64,000 nucleotides of DNA, taken from positions 17,850 through 81,849 of the forward strand of contig QJPP01000470.1 in NCBI GenBank assembly GCA_003996215.1, in the 5' to 3' direction. Position 1 is the stretch's first letter, and each line of letters begins with the position of its first letter. Below the pieces are notes generated by a model. It searched no databases, was not told the origin of the DNA, and saw only the letters and a program-made list of their open reading frames with translations. The position numbers and the translations under genes were made by a program. This document shows, one piece after another, positions 11,773-22,335 of this stretch. This stretch comes from Jaltomata sinuosa. Its lineage: Eukaryota; Streptophyta; Magnoliopsida; Solanales; Solanaceae.

Positions 11773-12181
11773 GGTGGATTTCATGCGGGAACAAGCTAGG
11801 TAGAGACTTGTAGTCTAGGGGAGCCTGTTGACTTGTTGCATGTTTTCCGTACTTGTACTTGATTTGTTGTACTAAATTATACACTGTTTTATTTGGAACT
11901 GACTGATGATCCTACCAGTACACAGTGGTGGTGTACTGATACTGCACTTGCTTTTCTTTCTTGTGAGTACAAGCAATCTTTCAGCGGCTGAGACGCGACC
12001 TCATCTGTACTACCAGCGTTTCCAGACTTCAAGGGTGAGCCACTTCGATCGAGCTGCCTTGAATCTATCATTAGTGTTGTAGCCCATTTGTTTCGGGCTT
12101 AGACTATTTCCTTATATTTTTGGGGTTGCATCCCCGTACTCTAGATATTGGTAGAATTGTTTGGTACTCTAGAATTGTTTC

Positions 12182-13530
12182 GCGCGTGAGGCGACCCCTC
12201 CCCCACCTCAGGAACATATTGTTGAAGATGTAGAAGTTGTGGCTGAAGATGGTGAGGCGCAGGAGGAGGTGACACCGGTTAAGGGTGCAGGCCTTCCTAC
12301 TATGATACCAGAAGCCTTTCAACAGGCTTGAAATATTTTGAGTGGTTTGGTTGGTGCTGGAGCCATACCCGCAGTTTTTGCAAACCAGGCCTTGGATACT
12401 CTGCCAGCGGTTACTACAGCGCGTAGGATGGATGCAACTTCAGGCACGAATGATTTCTTTAGGCCAATGCTAGGCCCAGTGATGACAGGGAATGAGCATG
12501 AGATGTTGACCAAGTTTCTCAAGCTAAAACCTCCTACTTTTCAGGGTACTGATAAGGAGGACGTCTATGAGTTTATTTTGGACTGCTATGAGAGGTTGCA
12601 CAAGTTGGGTATTGTACGTCAGCATAGGGTAGAGTTTGTCATATTTCAGCTGCAGGGTGATGCTAAGCAGTGGTGGAGGTCTCATGTGGAGTTTCGGTCT
12701 TCCATTCTACCCCCACTGACTTGGGAACAGTTCCACACTTTGTTCTTAGAGAAGTACGTACCCCATACTTTGAGGGACCAGAAGAAAGATGAGTTCTTGA
12801 ACTTAGAGTAGGGTGGCATGTCAGTCTCTGCTTACGAGGCTAAGTTCCACGCTTTGTCTCGCTTTTCCACACAGATGTTGGGTTCCGAGGAGGAACGGGC
12901 ACGGTTGTTTGTGAAAGAGTTGAATACTGAACTGCAAGTACTGTCAGTGCATATGACTTCTTCAGGGAAGGGCTTTAATGATGTGGTTGATTATGTGAAA
13001 AATTTAGAAGGAGTTAGGCAAGCAGGGCAGGCTAAGGCTTTAGCCAAGAAGCCCCAGAATGAGGGAAATTTTGGTGGTTCGTACTCTAGGGGCCAGAATC
13101 AGCAGGCATACCCAGCCCGTCCTATTCAGTCAGCTCTGCCAGCTGCTACAGGTGGTCGTTAGGGAGCTCATAATCAGTCTTCAGCTCCTAGAGGACAGGG
13201 AGCGTCTTATACATCAGCTAGCAGGCCTACACTTGATCGTGATTGCTGCCATTGTGGTGATCTGGGCCACTTTAAGAGGGAGTGCCCACTCAGGAAGACA
13301 TGTACTCATGGTCAGCAGCAGTCTAGAGCGGTGGTCTCAGCAGGTAGAGGCAGTAATGCTAGAGGTCGTCCACAGTGTGGGCGAGGTAATTTTTTGAGAG
13401 GCCAAGGCGACAGAGGGAACGGTGACACGGGCAGGGGTGCAGCGTAACCGGTTCGGGAAGTTGCCCGCATTGATGATCAGGCTCATTGCTATGCATTTCC
13501 AGGGAAAGTTGAGGCAGAAGCATCATATGC
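12182..13530 (+). pseudogene. Element A gag, with zinc knuckle
   Basis: Gag forms the virus-like particle that packages the element RNA. After an acidic, proline-rich lead-in, the core (about 12500-13020) has the retrotransposon gag pattern: LKLKPPTFQGT, then ERLHKLGI, VIFQLQGDAKQWW and FLEKYVP. A CCHC zinc knuckle follows at 13244-13285 (C-x2-C-x4-H-x4-C, within CCHCGDLGHFKREC). Stops interrupt one continuous frame at 12329 (TGA), 12809 (TAG), 13160 (TAG) and 13445 (TAA). There is no usable start, because the 5' edge is fused to the truncated LTR. Family assignment is confident and the protein is not expressible as one chain. Confidence 0.85.
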
Positions 13531-14050
13531 GGTGATCACATGTACCATTCTTGTCTGTGATAAAATGGCTTCGGTATTATTTGACCCAGGTTCTACATAT
13601 TCTTATGTATCCGTGAGTTTTGCGTTGGGTCTGGAATTGACTTGTGATATCCTTGATTCCCCTATCCATGTTTCTACCCCGGTTGGAGATTCTGTGATTG
13701 TGACTCTGGTTTATCGTGATTGTTCTATTATAATTGTGGGGTTGCATACTTGGGTAGACTTGGTAATCCTGGATATGGCTGATTTTGATATTATCTTGGG
13801 CATGACCTGGTTGTCCCCTTATCATGTTGTGTTGAATTGTAACACCAAGACTGTGGCTCTAGAGATTCCGGGTAAGGATAGACTAGAGTGGGAAGGTGTG
13901 TACAAGCCTAAGCCAGTTAAGATCATATCATTCGTTTGGGCTAGGAATCTAGTGGGGAGGGGGTGTCTAGCCTTTTTGGCTCATCTCAGAGATGATAGTG
14001 TGGAGTCCCCATCTATTGAGTCAGTTCCGGTGGTTTATGAGTTTCTATAG
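13531..14050 (+). pseudogene. Element A aspartic protease region
   Basis: Continues in the gag frame. The segment VLFDPGSTYSYVS has the form of a retropepsin active-site loop (Asp followed by Gly after one residue), and ILGMTWLSPYHVVLNC matches the usual downstream flap-to-core segment of plant Ty3/gypsy proteases. It would cleave the polyprotein. A TAG at 14048 separates it from RT. The Pro between Asp and Gly is a variant of the classical D-S/T-G triad that I believe is common in related plant elements, but I could not check. Confidence 0.8.
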
Positions 14051-14065
14051 GTATTTCCAGCGGAT

Positions 14066-15495
14066 TTGCCTGGTATGCCTCCGGACAGGGATATAGACTT
14101 TTGTATTGATTTGGAGTCAGGCACTCGACCCATTTCTATTCCTCCGTATCGTATGGCTCCAGAAGATTTAAGGGAACTTAAGACTCAGCTGCAAGAACTC
14201 CTAGATAAGGGATTTTTCCATCCCAGTGCTTCGCCTTGGGTGCTCTTGTGTTGTTTGTAAAGAAAAAGGATGGTAGTATGCGAATGTGCATATATTATAG
14301 GCAGTTGAACAAGGTGACCATCCAGAATAAGTACCCTCTACCCCGCATTGATGATTTGTTTGACCAGCTTCAGAGTGCATCGGTGTTTTCAAAAATCGAC
14401 TTGAGGTCGGGGTACCATCAGTTGAGGATTAGGCCTGAGGATATTCCTAAGACTGCTTTTTAGACTCGATATGGGCATTACGAGTTCCTAGTAATGTCAT
14501 TTGGTTTGGCCAATGCGCCGGCAGCATTCATGAGTTTGATGAATGGGGTATTTAAGTCGTATTTGGATTCCTTCGTGATTGTGTTTATCGATGATATTTT
14601 GATGTACTCCAAGAGTAAGGAGGAGCATGCTAGTCATCTCCGTATTGTGTTGGACATCTTGATATGCCAAAAGCTTTATGCGAAGTTCTCCAAGTGTGAA
14701 TTTTGGTTGGCTTCAGTTGCGTTCTTTGGGCATGTAGTGTCAGAACAGGGGGTGATGGTAGATCCCCAGAAAATTGAAGCAGTCAAGAGTTGGGTCCGGC
14801 TTAGCTCTGTGACAGAGGTGAGGAGTTTTTTTGGGCTCGCAGGGTACTATCAGAGGTTTGTTAAGGATTTTGCATCTATTGCTACTCACCTGACCATACT
14901 GACACAGAAAGATGTTCCATTCGTATGGTCTGACAAGTGCGAGGAGAGCTTCCAAGAGCTCAAAACACTTCTGACCATGGCTCCTATATTGTCCTTGCCG
15001 GTTGAAGGTAAAGACTTTATTGTTTACTGTGATGTTTCACATTCTGGTTTGGGTGCTGTGTTGATGCAGGATATGAATGTAATAGCCTATGCATCTAGGC
15101 AGTTGAAGGTGCATGAGAGAAGCTATCCTACTCACGAATTAGACTTGGCAGCAGTGGTCTTTGCACTCAAGATTTGTAGACACTATCTCTATGGTGTCAA
15201 GTGTGAGGTGTTCACTGATCATCGCAGTCTGCAGCATGTGTTCACTCAGAAGGATTTGAATTTGAGGCAGAGAATGTGGATGGAGTTATTGAAGGACTAT
15301 GACTTGACCATTCAATATCATCCGGGTAAGGCTAATGTGGTGGCAGACGCATTAAGCTGGAAGGCAATTAGCATGGGTAGTTTGGCTTGTTTGGGGGTGT
15401 CCAAACGACCACTAGCAAGGGAAATTCGGGCCTTGGAGGCCGAATTCATTGCACTTGGGTGTTTCGGAATAGGGTGGATTGTTGGCCAGCATTGA
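14066..15495 (+). pseudogene. Element A reverse transcriptase and RNase H
   Basis: RT copies the RNA into cDNA. The fingers region (IPPYRMAPEDLRELKTQL) is followed by VKKKDGSMRMC and KIDLRSGYHQLRI, then the catalytic FIDD at about 14584-14595. RNase H follows from about 15010, with YCDVSHSGLGAVL and the later TDHRSLQHVF and NVVADALS segments. Breaks: a single-base frameshift near 14235 (frame changes between SPW and the VLFVKKKDG part), a TAG at 14461, and another frameshift near 15458 before the integrase. Domain order and motifs are clear. Confidence 0.9.
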
Positions 15496-16744
15496 GGTCA
15501 AAGCCACCTTCATAGAGGAAATAAAGGCCAAACAGTTTCAGGATCCAAAACTGAGTAAGCTTCGAGGTAAGGTGATATTTGGGGAATCCAGGGACGTCAC
15601 GTTAGGCTCTGGTGGAGTACTAAATTTCAGAGGAAGGATTTGTGTTCCTCGGGTTGATAATATAATTCAGAAAATCTTGACAGAAGCTCATGGTTTGCGG
15701 TACTCAATTCATCCGGGTATGACTAAAATGTACAGGAACTTGAGGCAGCGTTATTGGTGGCCCGGGATGAAAAGGGACATAGTCGATTTTGTGTCCAAGT
15801 GTCAGAATTGCCAGCAGGTAAAGTATGAGCACCAGAGATCTGCAGGACTACTTCAGAGGATGCATATTCCAGAGTGGAAGTGGGAAAGGATAGACATGGA
15901 CTTTGTGGTGGGTCTTCCCAAGACATTGGGGAAGTATGACTCCATTTGGGTCATTGTTGACAGGCTGACCAAGTCCGCTCACTTCATTTTGGTCAGGGTA
16001 TATTACAATTCGCAGCAATTGGCTAAGATCTACGTGAAGAAGATTGTGAGATTACATGGGGTGCCACTGTCCATCATTTCAGACAGGGGTACGTAGTTCA
16101 CCTCTAATGTTTGGGGAAAGCTACATGAAGAGTTGGGTACACAACTCAATTTTAGCACAACCTTCCATCCTCAGACTGATGGTCAGTTGGAGAGGATGAT
16201 CCAGGTATTGGAGGACATGCTGAGAGCATGTGTGATGGACTTCGGGGGTCATTGGGACCAGTTTCTACCGTTGTATGAGTTCTCATACAACAATAGCTAT
16301 CACTCCAGTATTGACATGACACCATTTGAGGCGTTGTATGGGAGGAGCTGCAGATCACCGGTTGGGTGGTTTGAGGAAGGTGATGTAAATCCTTTGGGAG
16401 TGGAATTGGTAAAGGAAGCACAAAAAAAGGTAAGGGGCATTCAAGCCAAGTTGTTGGCTGCCCAAAGCAGGCAGAAAGAGTATGCAGATCGCAAGGTCTG
16501 GGACATGGAATTTCAGGTTGGTGAATATGCATTGTTGAAAGTGTCACCAATGAAGGGAGTTATGTGGTTTGGTAATAAGGGCAAGCTTAGCCCTCGGTTC
16601 ATCGGTCCGTTTGAGGTTCTTGAGATTGTGGGGCCAGTGGCTTATAAGTTAGCACTGTCGCCCAGTTTATCGGGCGTCCATCTGGTATTCAATGTATCCA
16701 TGCTTAAGCGATACCATGGGGATGGGAACTATATCATCAAGTAA
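15479..16744 (+). pseudogene. Element A integrase
   Basis: Integrase inserts the cDNA into the genome. The HHCC zinc-binding part is visible (HGLRYSIHPG, then CQNCQQ near 15800-15815). The catalytic core has Asp in DMDFVVGLP (about 15895), Asp in IISDRGT (about 16080) and Glu in ERMIQVLEDML (about 16190). A TAG lies at 16094 immediately after the second Asp segment, and a TAA at 16742. The homologous region of element C reads CAG and TGG at these two places, which shows the stops are copy-specific mutations. Confidence 0.9.
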
Positions 16745-16779
16745 GATGAGGTGTTTTTCTATAAGGATCTTTGTTATGA

Positions 16780-16965
16780 AGAGGAACCAGTCTTGATTCT
16801 TACTCGGGTGTTTGGAGGTTGAGGACAAAGGTGATTGATATAGTAAAGGTTCAGTGGAAGCATCATCCGATTGAAGAAGCCACTTGGAAAACTAAGAAGG
16901 ACATGCGGGACAAGTACCCTCATTTGTTTGAGAATTCAGGTACTACACTTTCTTTCCTTTATTTC
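16780..16965 (+). pseudogene. Element A chromodomain-like integrase tail
   Basis: The segment VKVQWKHHPIEEATWKTKKD followed by MRDKYPHLFE matches the carboxy-terminal chromodomain of Tekay/Del chromoviruses, where W-x-x-x-x-x-E-E-A-T-W is typical. In that clade the domain guides integration toward particular chromatin. It is shifted out of the integrase frame by an indel near 16805. Confidence 0.7.
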
Positions 16966-18265
16966 CATAAATTCGGGTTTGATCATTCCGGGATGAACGA
17001 TGGGTAAATTGGTATTTGTTGTAACGACTGGGTCTGTCGTTATGGGTAGTCCAATCGTGCCAAGTTTTAGAGTTAAAAAACTCCGAGTTTGGGAGTTTGA
17101 AATTCTGGGCTAGGCTAGTCTCGGCCGGTTTAGGAGCGAGGTATGATCTAGGGCAATTCGAGTAAGGATTGGGTCGGATGTCTTGTGTTGAGCTAGCTTT
17201 CCTCGTAGCTAACACATAGAGGAGTCCGAGGGACTTTTTAGAATCGAATTCGGGTAAGTAGAACTCTTGGAATCGAGGTTGACCTGACGGGGTTATTTCG
17301 GGACGTCGAGAAATTAAGTGTGTTGTAAAATGGTCTAATTTTGGAGGTTTTATGACTTTCTGTCCCGTGTCAACCACTATAGCGGTTGACACTCCGCTGT
17401 AGCAACCTTCACTGTAGCAAAATAATTACTGCTACAACATAAGTCAATGTCGGTCAGCCTCTGCCATAGCGGGCGACTCCGCTACAGTGGAACCACTATA
17501 GTGGAGCGGACCGCTATAGCGGGCTTGACGGGAATTAAAGCGAAAAACATTTCCCAAAATATTTAATTTTCACAATTTCATTTTGGGAGAAGGGCAAGGC
17601 GATTCCAGGTGATTTTCCTCCATTTTTCATTATTTTTCTTCCCTAAGGTAAGGTTTCTACTCCCCAATCTTCGTACTACTTTTCCTACGCGGTAGAATTG
17701 TTAGGAGGGAACTTGGGAAAGGGTTAGAATAACCTAGGAATGGTAGAATTCGGTGAAGAAGGGAGATTCTAGGCATGAAAGTTCTTGGGCATGGTTAAAA
17801 GTAAGTTTCTATGATCACATATTGCTAAATTCTCTATTTTTATCTGTGAAAATAACAGAATTAGGGAAATTAATGGCGGGAAGCCCGGGAAAAAGGGTAG
17901 GATGATCATGGGTGGCCTGGGGATTTGGGATTTGGTGTAATTCGGGTAATACACAAGCCTTGTTTTTTAATTCAAAGTACTTGTATGTTGTTTTAGACCA
18001 AGAATGAGAAAGAAATTTGGAACACGGCTCGGGTTGAGTAGAGCTTGGATCATTTTGAGGTAGGTGATGGCTTACGATTCCTGTGAATGTTGTATATTGT
18101 GTACTCTTATCTAAGTGTTTGTATGAATTGTATTGCTTAGAGGAATTGTGTAGAATGTCTAAGGGTCATGTTTTGCAGTTTGTGAATTGAACGGTGTGTT
18201 ACTTGTTGGTTTTCAAGTTGTGTGTTCATTATTTGACTGTGGATTATTGACATTTGGTTGGATCG

Positions 18266-18399
18266 GGTACCACGCCTGGTACGGGTATACTAACAGTTGG
18301 CATGGGTGCCACGCCGGGTACAGGTATAATAAATGGTTGGCACGGGTACCACGCCTGGTACAAAATATTAACGGTTGGCTCGGGTATCACACCTGGTAC
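18266..18399. repeat. 39-bp tandem stem-loop repeats in the A 3' LTR (x4)
   Basis: Same four-unit array as in the 5' LTR, with GTACCACGCCTGGTAC cores and unit-specific substitutions. Confidence 0.85.
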
Positions 18400-18666
18400 G
18401 AGTTTATTTTACTGCATTATTGCATTGATATTGTTGCATTGCATTGACTGTTGTTAGTTCTATGAGTGGACCGGACTGTTTTATTGAATAGTGATATTGG
18501 TTGGTGGTCCATGAGTGATCGGAAATCCTGTTGTGTCTGTTAAATGGGTCTTGGATTAGGCCGGGTTCTCTGTTTAACACTTAGGTATTGTTTAGAGGGG
18601 ATCCCAGGGTGGGTCGGGGATAGATAAAAAGGATGATTTATTGATTCTGTGGTTGTGGTTTAGAGT

Positions 18667-18673
18667 TATAAAA
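18667..18673 (+). promoter_or_regulatory. Candidate TATA box in the A 3' LTR
   Basis: TATAAAA in the same context (GAGTTATAAAAGGTGG) as in the 5' LTR. Confidence 0.35.
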
Positions 18674-19256
18674 GGTGGATTTCATGCGGGAACAAGCTAG
18701 GTAGAGACTTGTAGTCTAGGGGAGCTTGTTGACTTGTTGCATGTTTTCCGTACTTGTACTTGATTTGTTGTACTAAATTATACACTGTTTTATTTGGAAC
18801 TGGCTGATAATCCTACCAGTACACAGTGGTGGTGTACTGATACTGCACTTGCTTTTCTTTCCTGTGAGTACAGGCAATCTTCCAGCGGCTGAGACGCGAC
18901 CTCATCTGTACTACCAGCGTTTCCAGACTTCAAGGGTGAGCCGCTTCGATCGAGCTGCCTTGAATCTATCATTAGTGTTGTAGCCTATTTATTTCGGGCT
19001 TAGACTATTTTCTTATATTTTTGGTGTTGCATCTCCGTACTCTAGATATTGGTAGAATTGTTTGGTACTCCGACTTTCAGATTCTAGGAGGAAATTTTCG
19101 CAGGTTAACTTAATGAAGTTGTTTCATCATTATTGAATTGCTAATTTACTTTTATGCACTGGTTTTGAGCTGTTAGAATAATTAAGTTCGGGAAAGTGAT
19201 GGTTCGCTCACCCGGGAATTGGGTGAGTGTCACTTACGGCGGTCTAGGTCGTGACA

Positions 19257-19313
19257 TAGAGTAACATATATTATTTGAAAAGTATTATAAATCATGAAAT
19301 ATCTAAGAACTAC
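19257..19313. repeat. Degenerate AT-rich tandem array (part 2)
   Basis: Short continuation of the array broken by element A (GTAACATATATTATTTG, AGTATTATAAATCA, AAATATCTAAGAACTAC) before the solo LTR begins. Confidence 0.7.
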
Positions 19314-21426
19314 TGTTGACACCCAATTTTGACCCTCTACATTTCGCATAATTGGTTAAGTTTCTTAAATCTCAAACAAAGTGAAATAATCATTTTACAC
19401 AGATAAAAATATTTTCTAAATTATTTTGGTGTTATTTTTGCCATTTCATTTGGCAAAATATACTATAATACATATTATTTTCTTAAAGTTGTATTTATCA
19501 ATTTGAAAACCATAATTGTACCAAAAATAGTGTTCCTTTAAGTGTGTGTCAAATTCAAGTTTATTTACGATTTAATTGCTATAATTAGTTCATTATTATA
19601 AAAGATTATTTTATTTTGTTAAGTCAAGAAGCTCAGCTAAGCAATAGAATAATTATTTCATCTCGATTTTACTTCAAAATGATTTTAAAAGAGTGATTTA
19701 ATTAGAGTCGATTAGCTATTCTGTTAAAACATTTTTGGTTACAATGGTAACAAAATTGGACATTTTCTTAAACCTATTTTTCACAGCCCTCTCTTTTCAT
19801 TTTTTGGATCACATCTTTACTCCAAAATAAGATTTGTCTCAGCCCAACAATCTCCATTTTCAGACCAAAAATACCAGCCCAACATCTATAAACCGGCCCA
19901 TATCTCTTTTAGTTCCCCCTAAGTCTTGTTTGTTCTTCACTTTCCTCCTAACCCAAACCCTAGCAGACCCAAAGAATAAGTAAATAAATCTTGTTTTACT
20001 CTTCTCCTTTTGTTAAACTTACTTGTAGAAAATGTTTTCGCTTAGAATTGTTGACCACTTTTATAAGTACCGAGATTCTGGATTTAGACTATCATATGCT
20101 TAGATGTCATGAATTAGAATTTTCACTTTTCACAAGTTATGTCAATATATATATTTTTATGTTTAAGTCTTTGTTTTTTTTTCCTTTGAGAAAGGGATCT
20201 AGATAAAAGGAAATATTATACCATGACTAATCCTTTTTTTTTTTAATTTATAGATAAAGAGCTTTTTGTTTCTTTTTCCTTTCTCTCTATAATGATGTGT
20301 TTTAAAATCATGTTTAACCATTTAGTGCATGCGTATCCAGTAGCTTAGTTCAGTTTATATTGTATCCAGTAACTTAGTTTAGTTTATATGTTCCGTGCGG
20401 AATGGTTTGAGGTCAATCCAGGCATTCCTCATGTGTTGCTTGTTTTGGGTTTTCTTTAGTATTAATGATAGATTTCTTGTCTGCTTCTCATTTATTCTCC
20501 TTGTTTACATGAACATCGGAGCCGAAGAGTTCTACTTTAAGACTCAATGTTGCCGCTAGACTTGGACCTTGCACTATTCATTCTCTTGTGTGTCTCCCGC
20601 TCCTCCTATCAGCCGAACAGAAAGAACGGGAATAGCATCGAACTTGTAGAAGCCCTCTGCGACAAAGAGCTTGGGTTTGAAGCTCAATTTAATTTGTAGC
20701 CTCTCTATTTGTGCTTGGTTTATTTCATGTTATGGTTTTGTATTGATGTAATTACTAACACTTTATTTGCTTAATCTTAACCTAGATGAATCCTCGAGCA
20801 AAGGTTAATAAACTCATCGTTAATTTCTAAGTTCAAATATGATTTTAGTATTTTTGTGAAGCGTTTTCCAACAGAGAAGATATTTGCTTTCATACAATAA
20901 TATTTTTCTAGTTATACTATCAAGTCATTCACTTTTTCCTTGAGCATTTATAGCTGATGGCAGTAACTATTTTAACAAAAACTAAAAGGATACTTTTTCC
21001 AAACATAATTTGATTGTTGTTTTTTCCCAAACATATTTTTGATTAATTTTGTAATTTTGGTCTTAAGGACGTAATCAAGTGCTAAGTGAATCATTCTCAA
21101 GTAAGCCCTTTTTTAAAACTCTCTTTTTTTAAAAAAAAAAACAAGATATATTATTTTAGCCACAAAAATATTTAAATTCGCCGGTTAATCGTATTTGTGG
21201 ATTTTTCGAGATGCCTAATACCTTCCTCAGAAAATAACTTGAACCCTTACCCTTTTCTCTGGTTTTGCAAAAATAAAGGTTTTAAGGTACCTTTTCTTAA
21301 AACAGTTTTATGATTTTCCCAAAATTAGGTGGCGACTCTATTTTTACTCTACATCTTTTTTTTCTAAAATAAATAATAGCCGAGTTACGAAATATTTTTA
21401 ACTTAGTTAAAAAATGGGTAGTAACA
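19314..21426 (+). mobile_element. Solo LTR of a Ty3/gypsy element (2113 bp)
   Basis: Begins TGTTGACACCCAATTTTGAC, a start I associate with large plant Tat/Ogre-type LTRs, and ends GGGTAGTAACA. The same five bases ACTAC flank it (19309-19313 and 21427-21431). There is no internal region, so it is the product of LTR-LTR recombination. A GTGGCGACTCT word near 21330 resembles the primer-site-like repeats in the LTR of element B. Open frames inside are not considered genes. Confidence 0.88.
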
Positions 21427-21615
21427 ACTACGACTCTCCAAATTACATTAACGGCACATAAATTAGGACAAAGAAAGTAATATATATTATTAAAAAATTA
21501 TATAAAAATAATTATAAATCAGAATAATTAACAACTTAAAATATTTAAAAATCATATAAAAATTTATTTGCCTCTCCAAATTCATCTGTGACATAAATTG
21601 AGACAGAAAAATAAT
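21427..21615. repeat. Degenerate AT-rich tandem array (part 3)
   Basis: After the solo LTR the array resumes with the words expected (CGACTCTCCAAATT, CACATAAATTAGGACAAAG, AATAATTAACAACTTAAAAT, then a second CATAAATTGAGACAG). Confidence 0.75.
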
Positions 21616-21695
21616 ATATTCTCTCATATCTAGTGTGATAAATGGACGGAGGAGGAAACGAAGAGAAGAAAAAAAGCAAGAAAAGAGAAAATAAT

Positions 21696-21728
21696 GTAAG
21701 GAAAAGAGGTCAACAAAGAATTAATTAT
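21696..21728. repeat. 33-bp direct repeat, left copy
   Basis: Begins GTAAGGAAAAGAGGTCAACA and ends AATTAATTAT. The right copy at 58648-58680 differs at one base. It brackets the Stowaway-like MITE together with everything nested in it. Confidence 0.85.
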
Positions 21729-21729
21729 A

Positions 21730-21947
21730 CTTTCTCCGTTTAATTTTACTTGTCACTTATTTTTATTTTTGTTTTTCTTTTTACTTGGCATTTTAACAAA
21801 TCAAGAAAAGACAATTAGTATTTTTTTCATGTTTTACCCTTAACATTAATTACTTATTTCTAAAATTATTTTCTAAGACATAATACTAACATTAATTAAT
21901 AGGGATAATGTGGTAAAATTATTATGCCAATCATTATTTCTTAATGG
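21730..21947. mobile_element. Stowaway-like MITE, left part
   Basis: Starts CTTTCTCCGTTTAATTTTAC after a TA (21728-21729). The right end at 58600-58648 is its inverted counterpart over about 29 bases with one mismatch. A TCTCCGTTT terminus, TA target site and inferred total of about 267 bp suit Stowaway (Tc1/mariner) MITEs. It is split by element B, whose target duplication (AATGG/AATGA) lies inside it. Confidence 0.75.
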
Positions 21948-22335
21948 TATGAACACCTTATTTTTTACCGAACCTAAAGTTTTACACTTTTTATTATTAA
22001 ATATTTCTTTTAGATGTAATTAGACATTTTTATTTTACCCTATATTTAACAAGTTTATTTTAAAAGATTTGGAAAATAAAATAATAGTGTCACAGTTTTA
22101 TGATACGTTTGTTTTTGTTTGCTTTTAAAAATGTGTTTTTCTTTTAATATAGGTTTTAATAAATAAGCTAGTAATTTTAATATTTTCTTAGTTACATTTT
22201 ATTTTTAGTATATATTTTTGTTAGTCCAAATAATTAGTTACTATTTTTATATATACATTTTTATATGTACTATTATATATATACTAGTTTATATATACTA
22301 TTTTTTATACATTGTTATATATATACTATCTTATA
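21948..22335 (+). repeat. Element B 5' LTR, left part
   Basis: Matches the first about 390 bases of the 3' LTR (49995 onward), including ACCGAACCTAAAGTTTTACA, and stops in the TATATACTAT tract where the Helitron block is inserted. Confidence 0.88.

Larger units (their letters stand above)
10127..12168 (+). repeat. 5' LTR of element A, truncated at its 3' end
   Basis: Aligns along its length with the 3' LTR, but stops after GGTACTC near 12168. The last roughly 185 bases of the LTR (present at 19072-19256) and any primer-binding site are absent, and the sequence passes straight into a gag-like frame. A deletion, possibly at the short repeat TAGAATTGTTT (12152-12162 and 12170-12180), explains this. 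Confidence 0.85.
10127..19256 (+). mobile_element. Element A: degenerate Ty3/gypsy chromovirus (Tekay/Del-like)
   Basis: Two LTRs (10127-12168 and 17020-19256) begin TGTAACGA and the 3' one ends GTGACA. Between them are gag, protease, RT, RNase H and integrase in Ty3/gypsy order, followed by a chromodomain-like tail that points to the chromovirus branch. Flanks are TGGAG (10122-10126) and TAGAG (19257-19261), a 5-bp target duplication with one change. The end of the 5' LTR, the primer-binding site and probably the gag start are missing. About eight in-frame stops and at least three frameshifts make it inactive. It lies in the AT-rich array, which resumes directly after it. Element C at 51056-56924 is the same family. 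Confidence 0.9.
17020..19256 (+). repeat. 3' LTR of element A (2237 bp)
   Basis: Starts TGTAACGACTGGG, ends GGTCGTGACA. It carries the GC-rich palindromic cluster (17365-17530), the 39-bp stem-loop repeats (18266-18399) and a TATAAAA (18667-18673). Many substitutions against the 5' LTR indicate an old insertion. Confidence 0.9.

Noticed and set aside
11889..12071. 60-codon minus-strand frame with near-identical copies at 18790-18972 and 56458-56640
   Set aside because: Conserved only because the LTRs are copies of one family; not conserved in the C 5' LTR and no domain is evident.
16152..16550. 132-codon minus-strand open frame over the element A integrase
   Set aside because: Antisense shadow of a conserved coding region; the homologous antisense frame in element C is shorter and it shows no domain.
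18187..18457. Gly/Tyr-repeat open frames in the LTR of element A
   Set aside because: Translation of the 39-bp stem-loop tandem repeats; other LTR copies do not preserve them.
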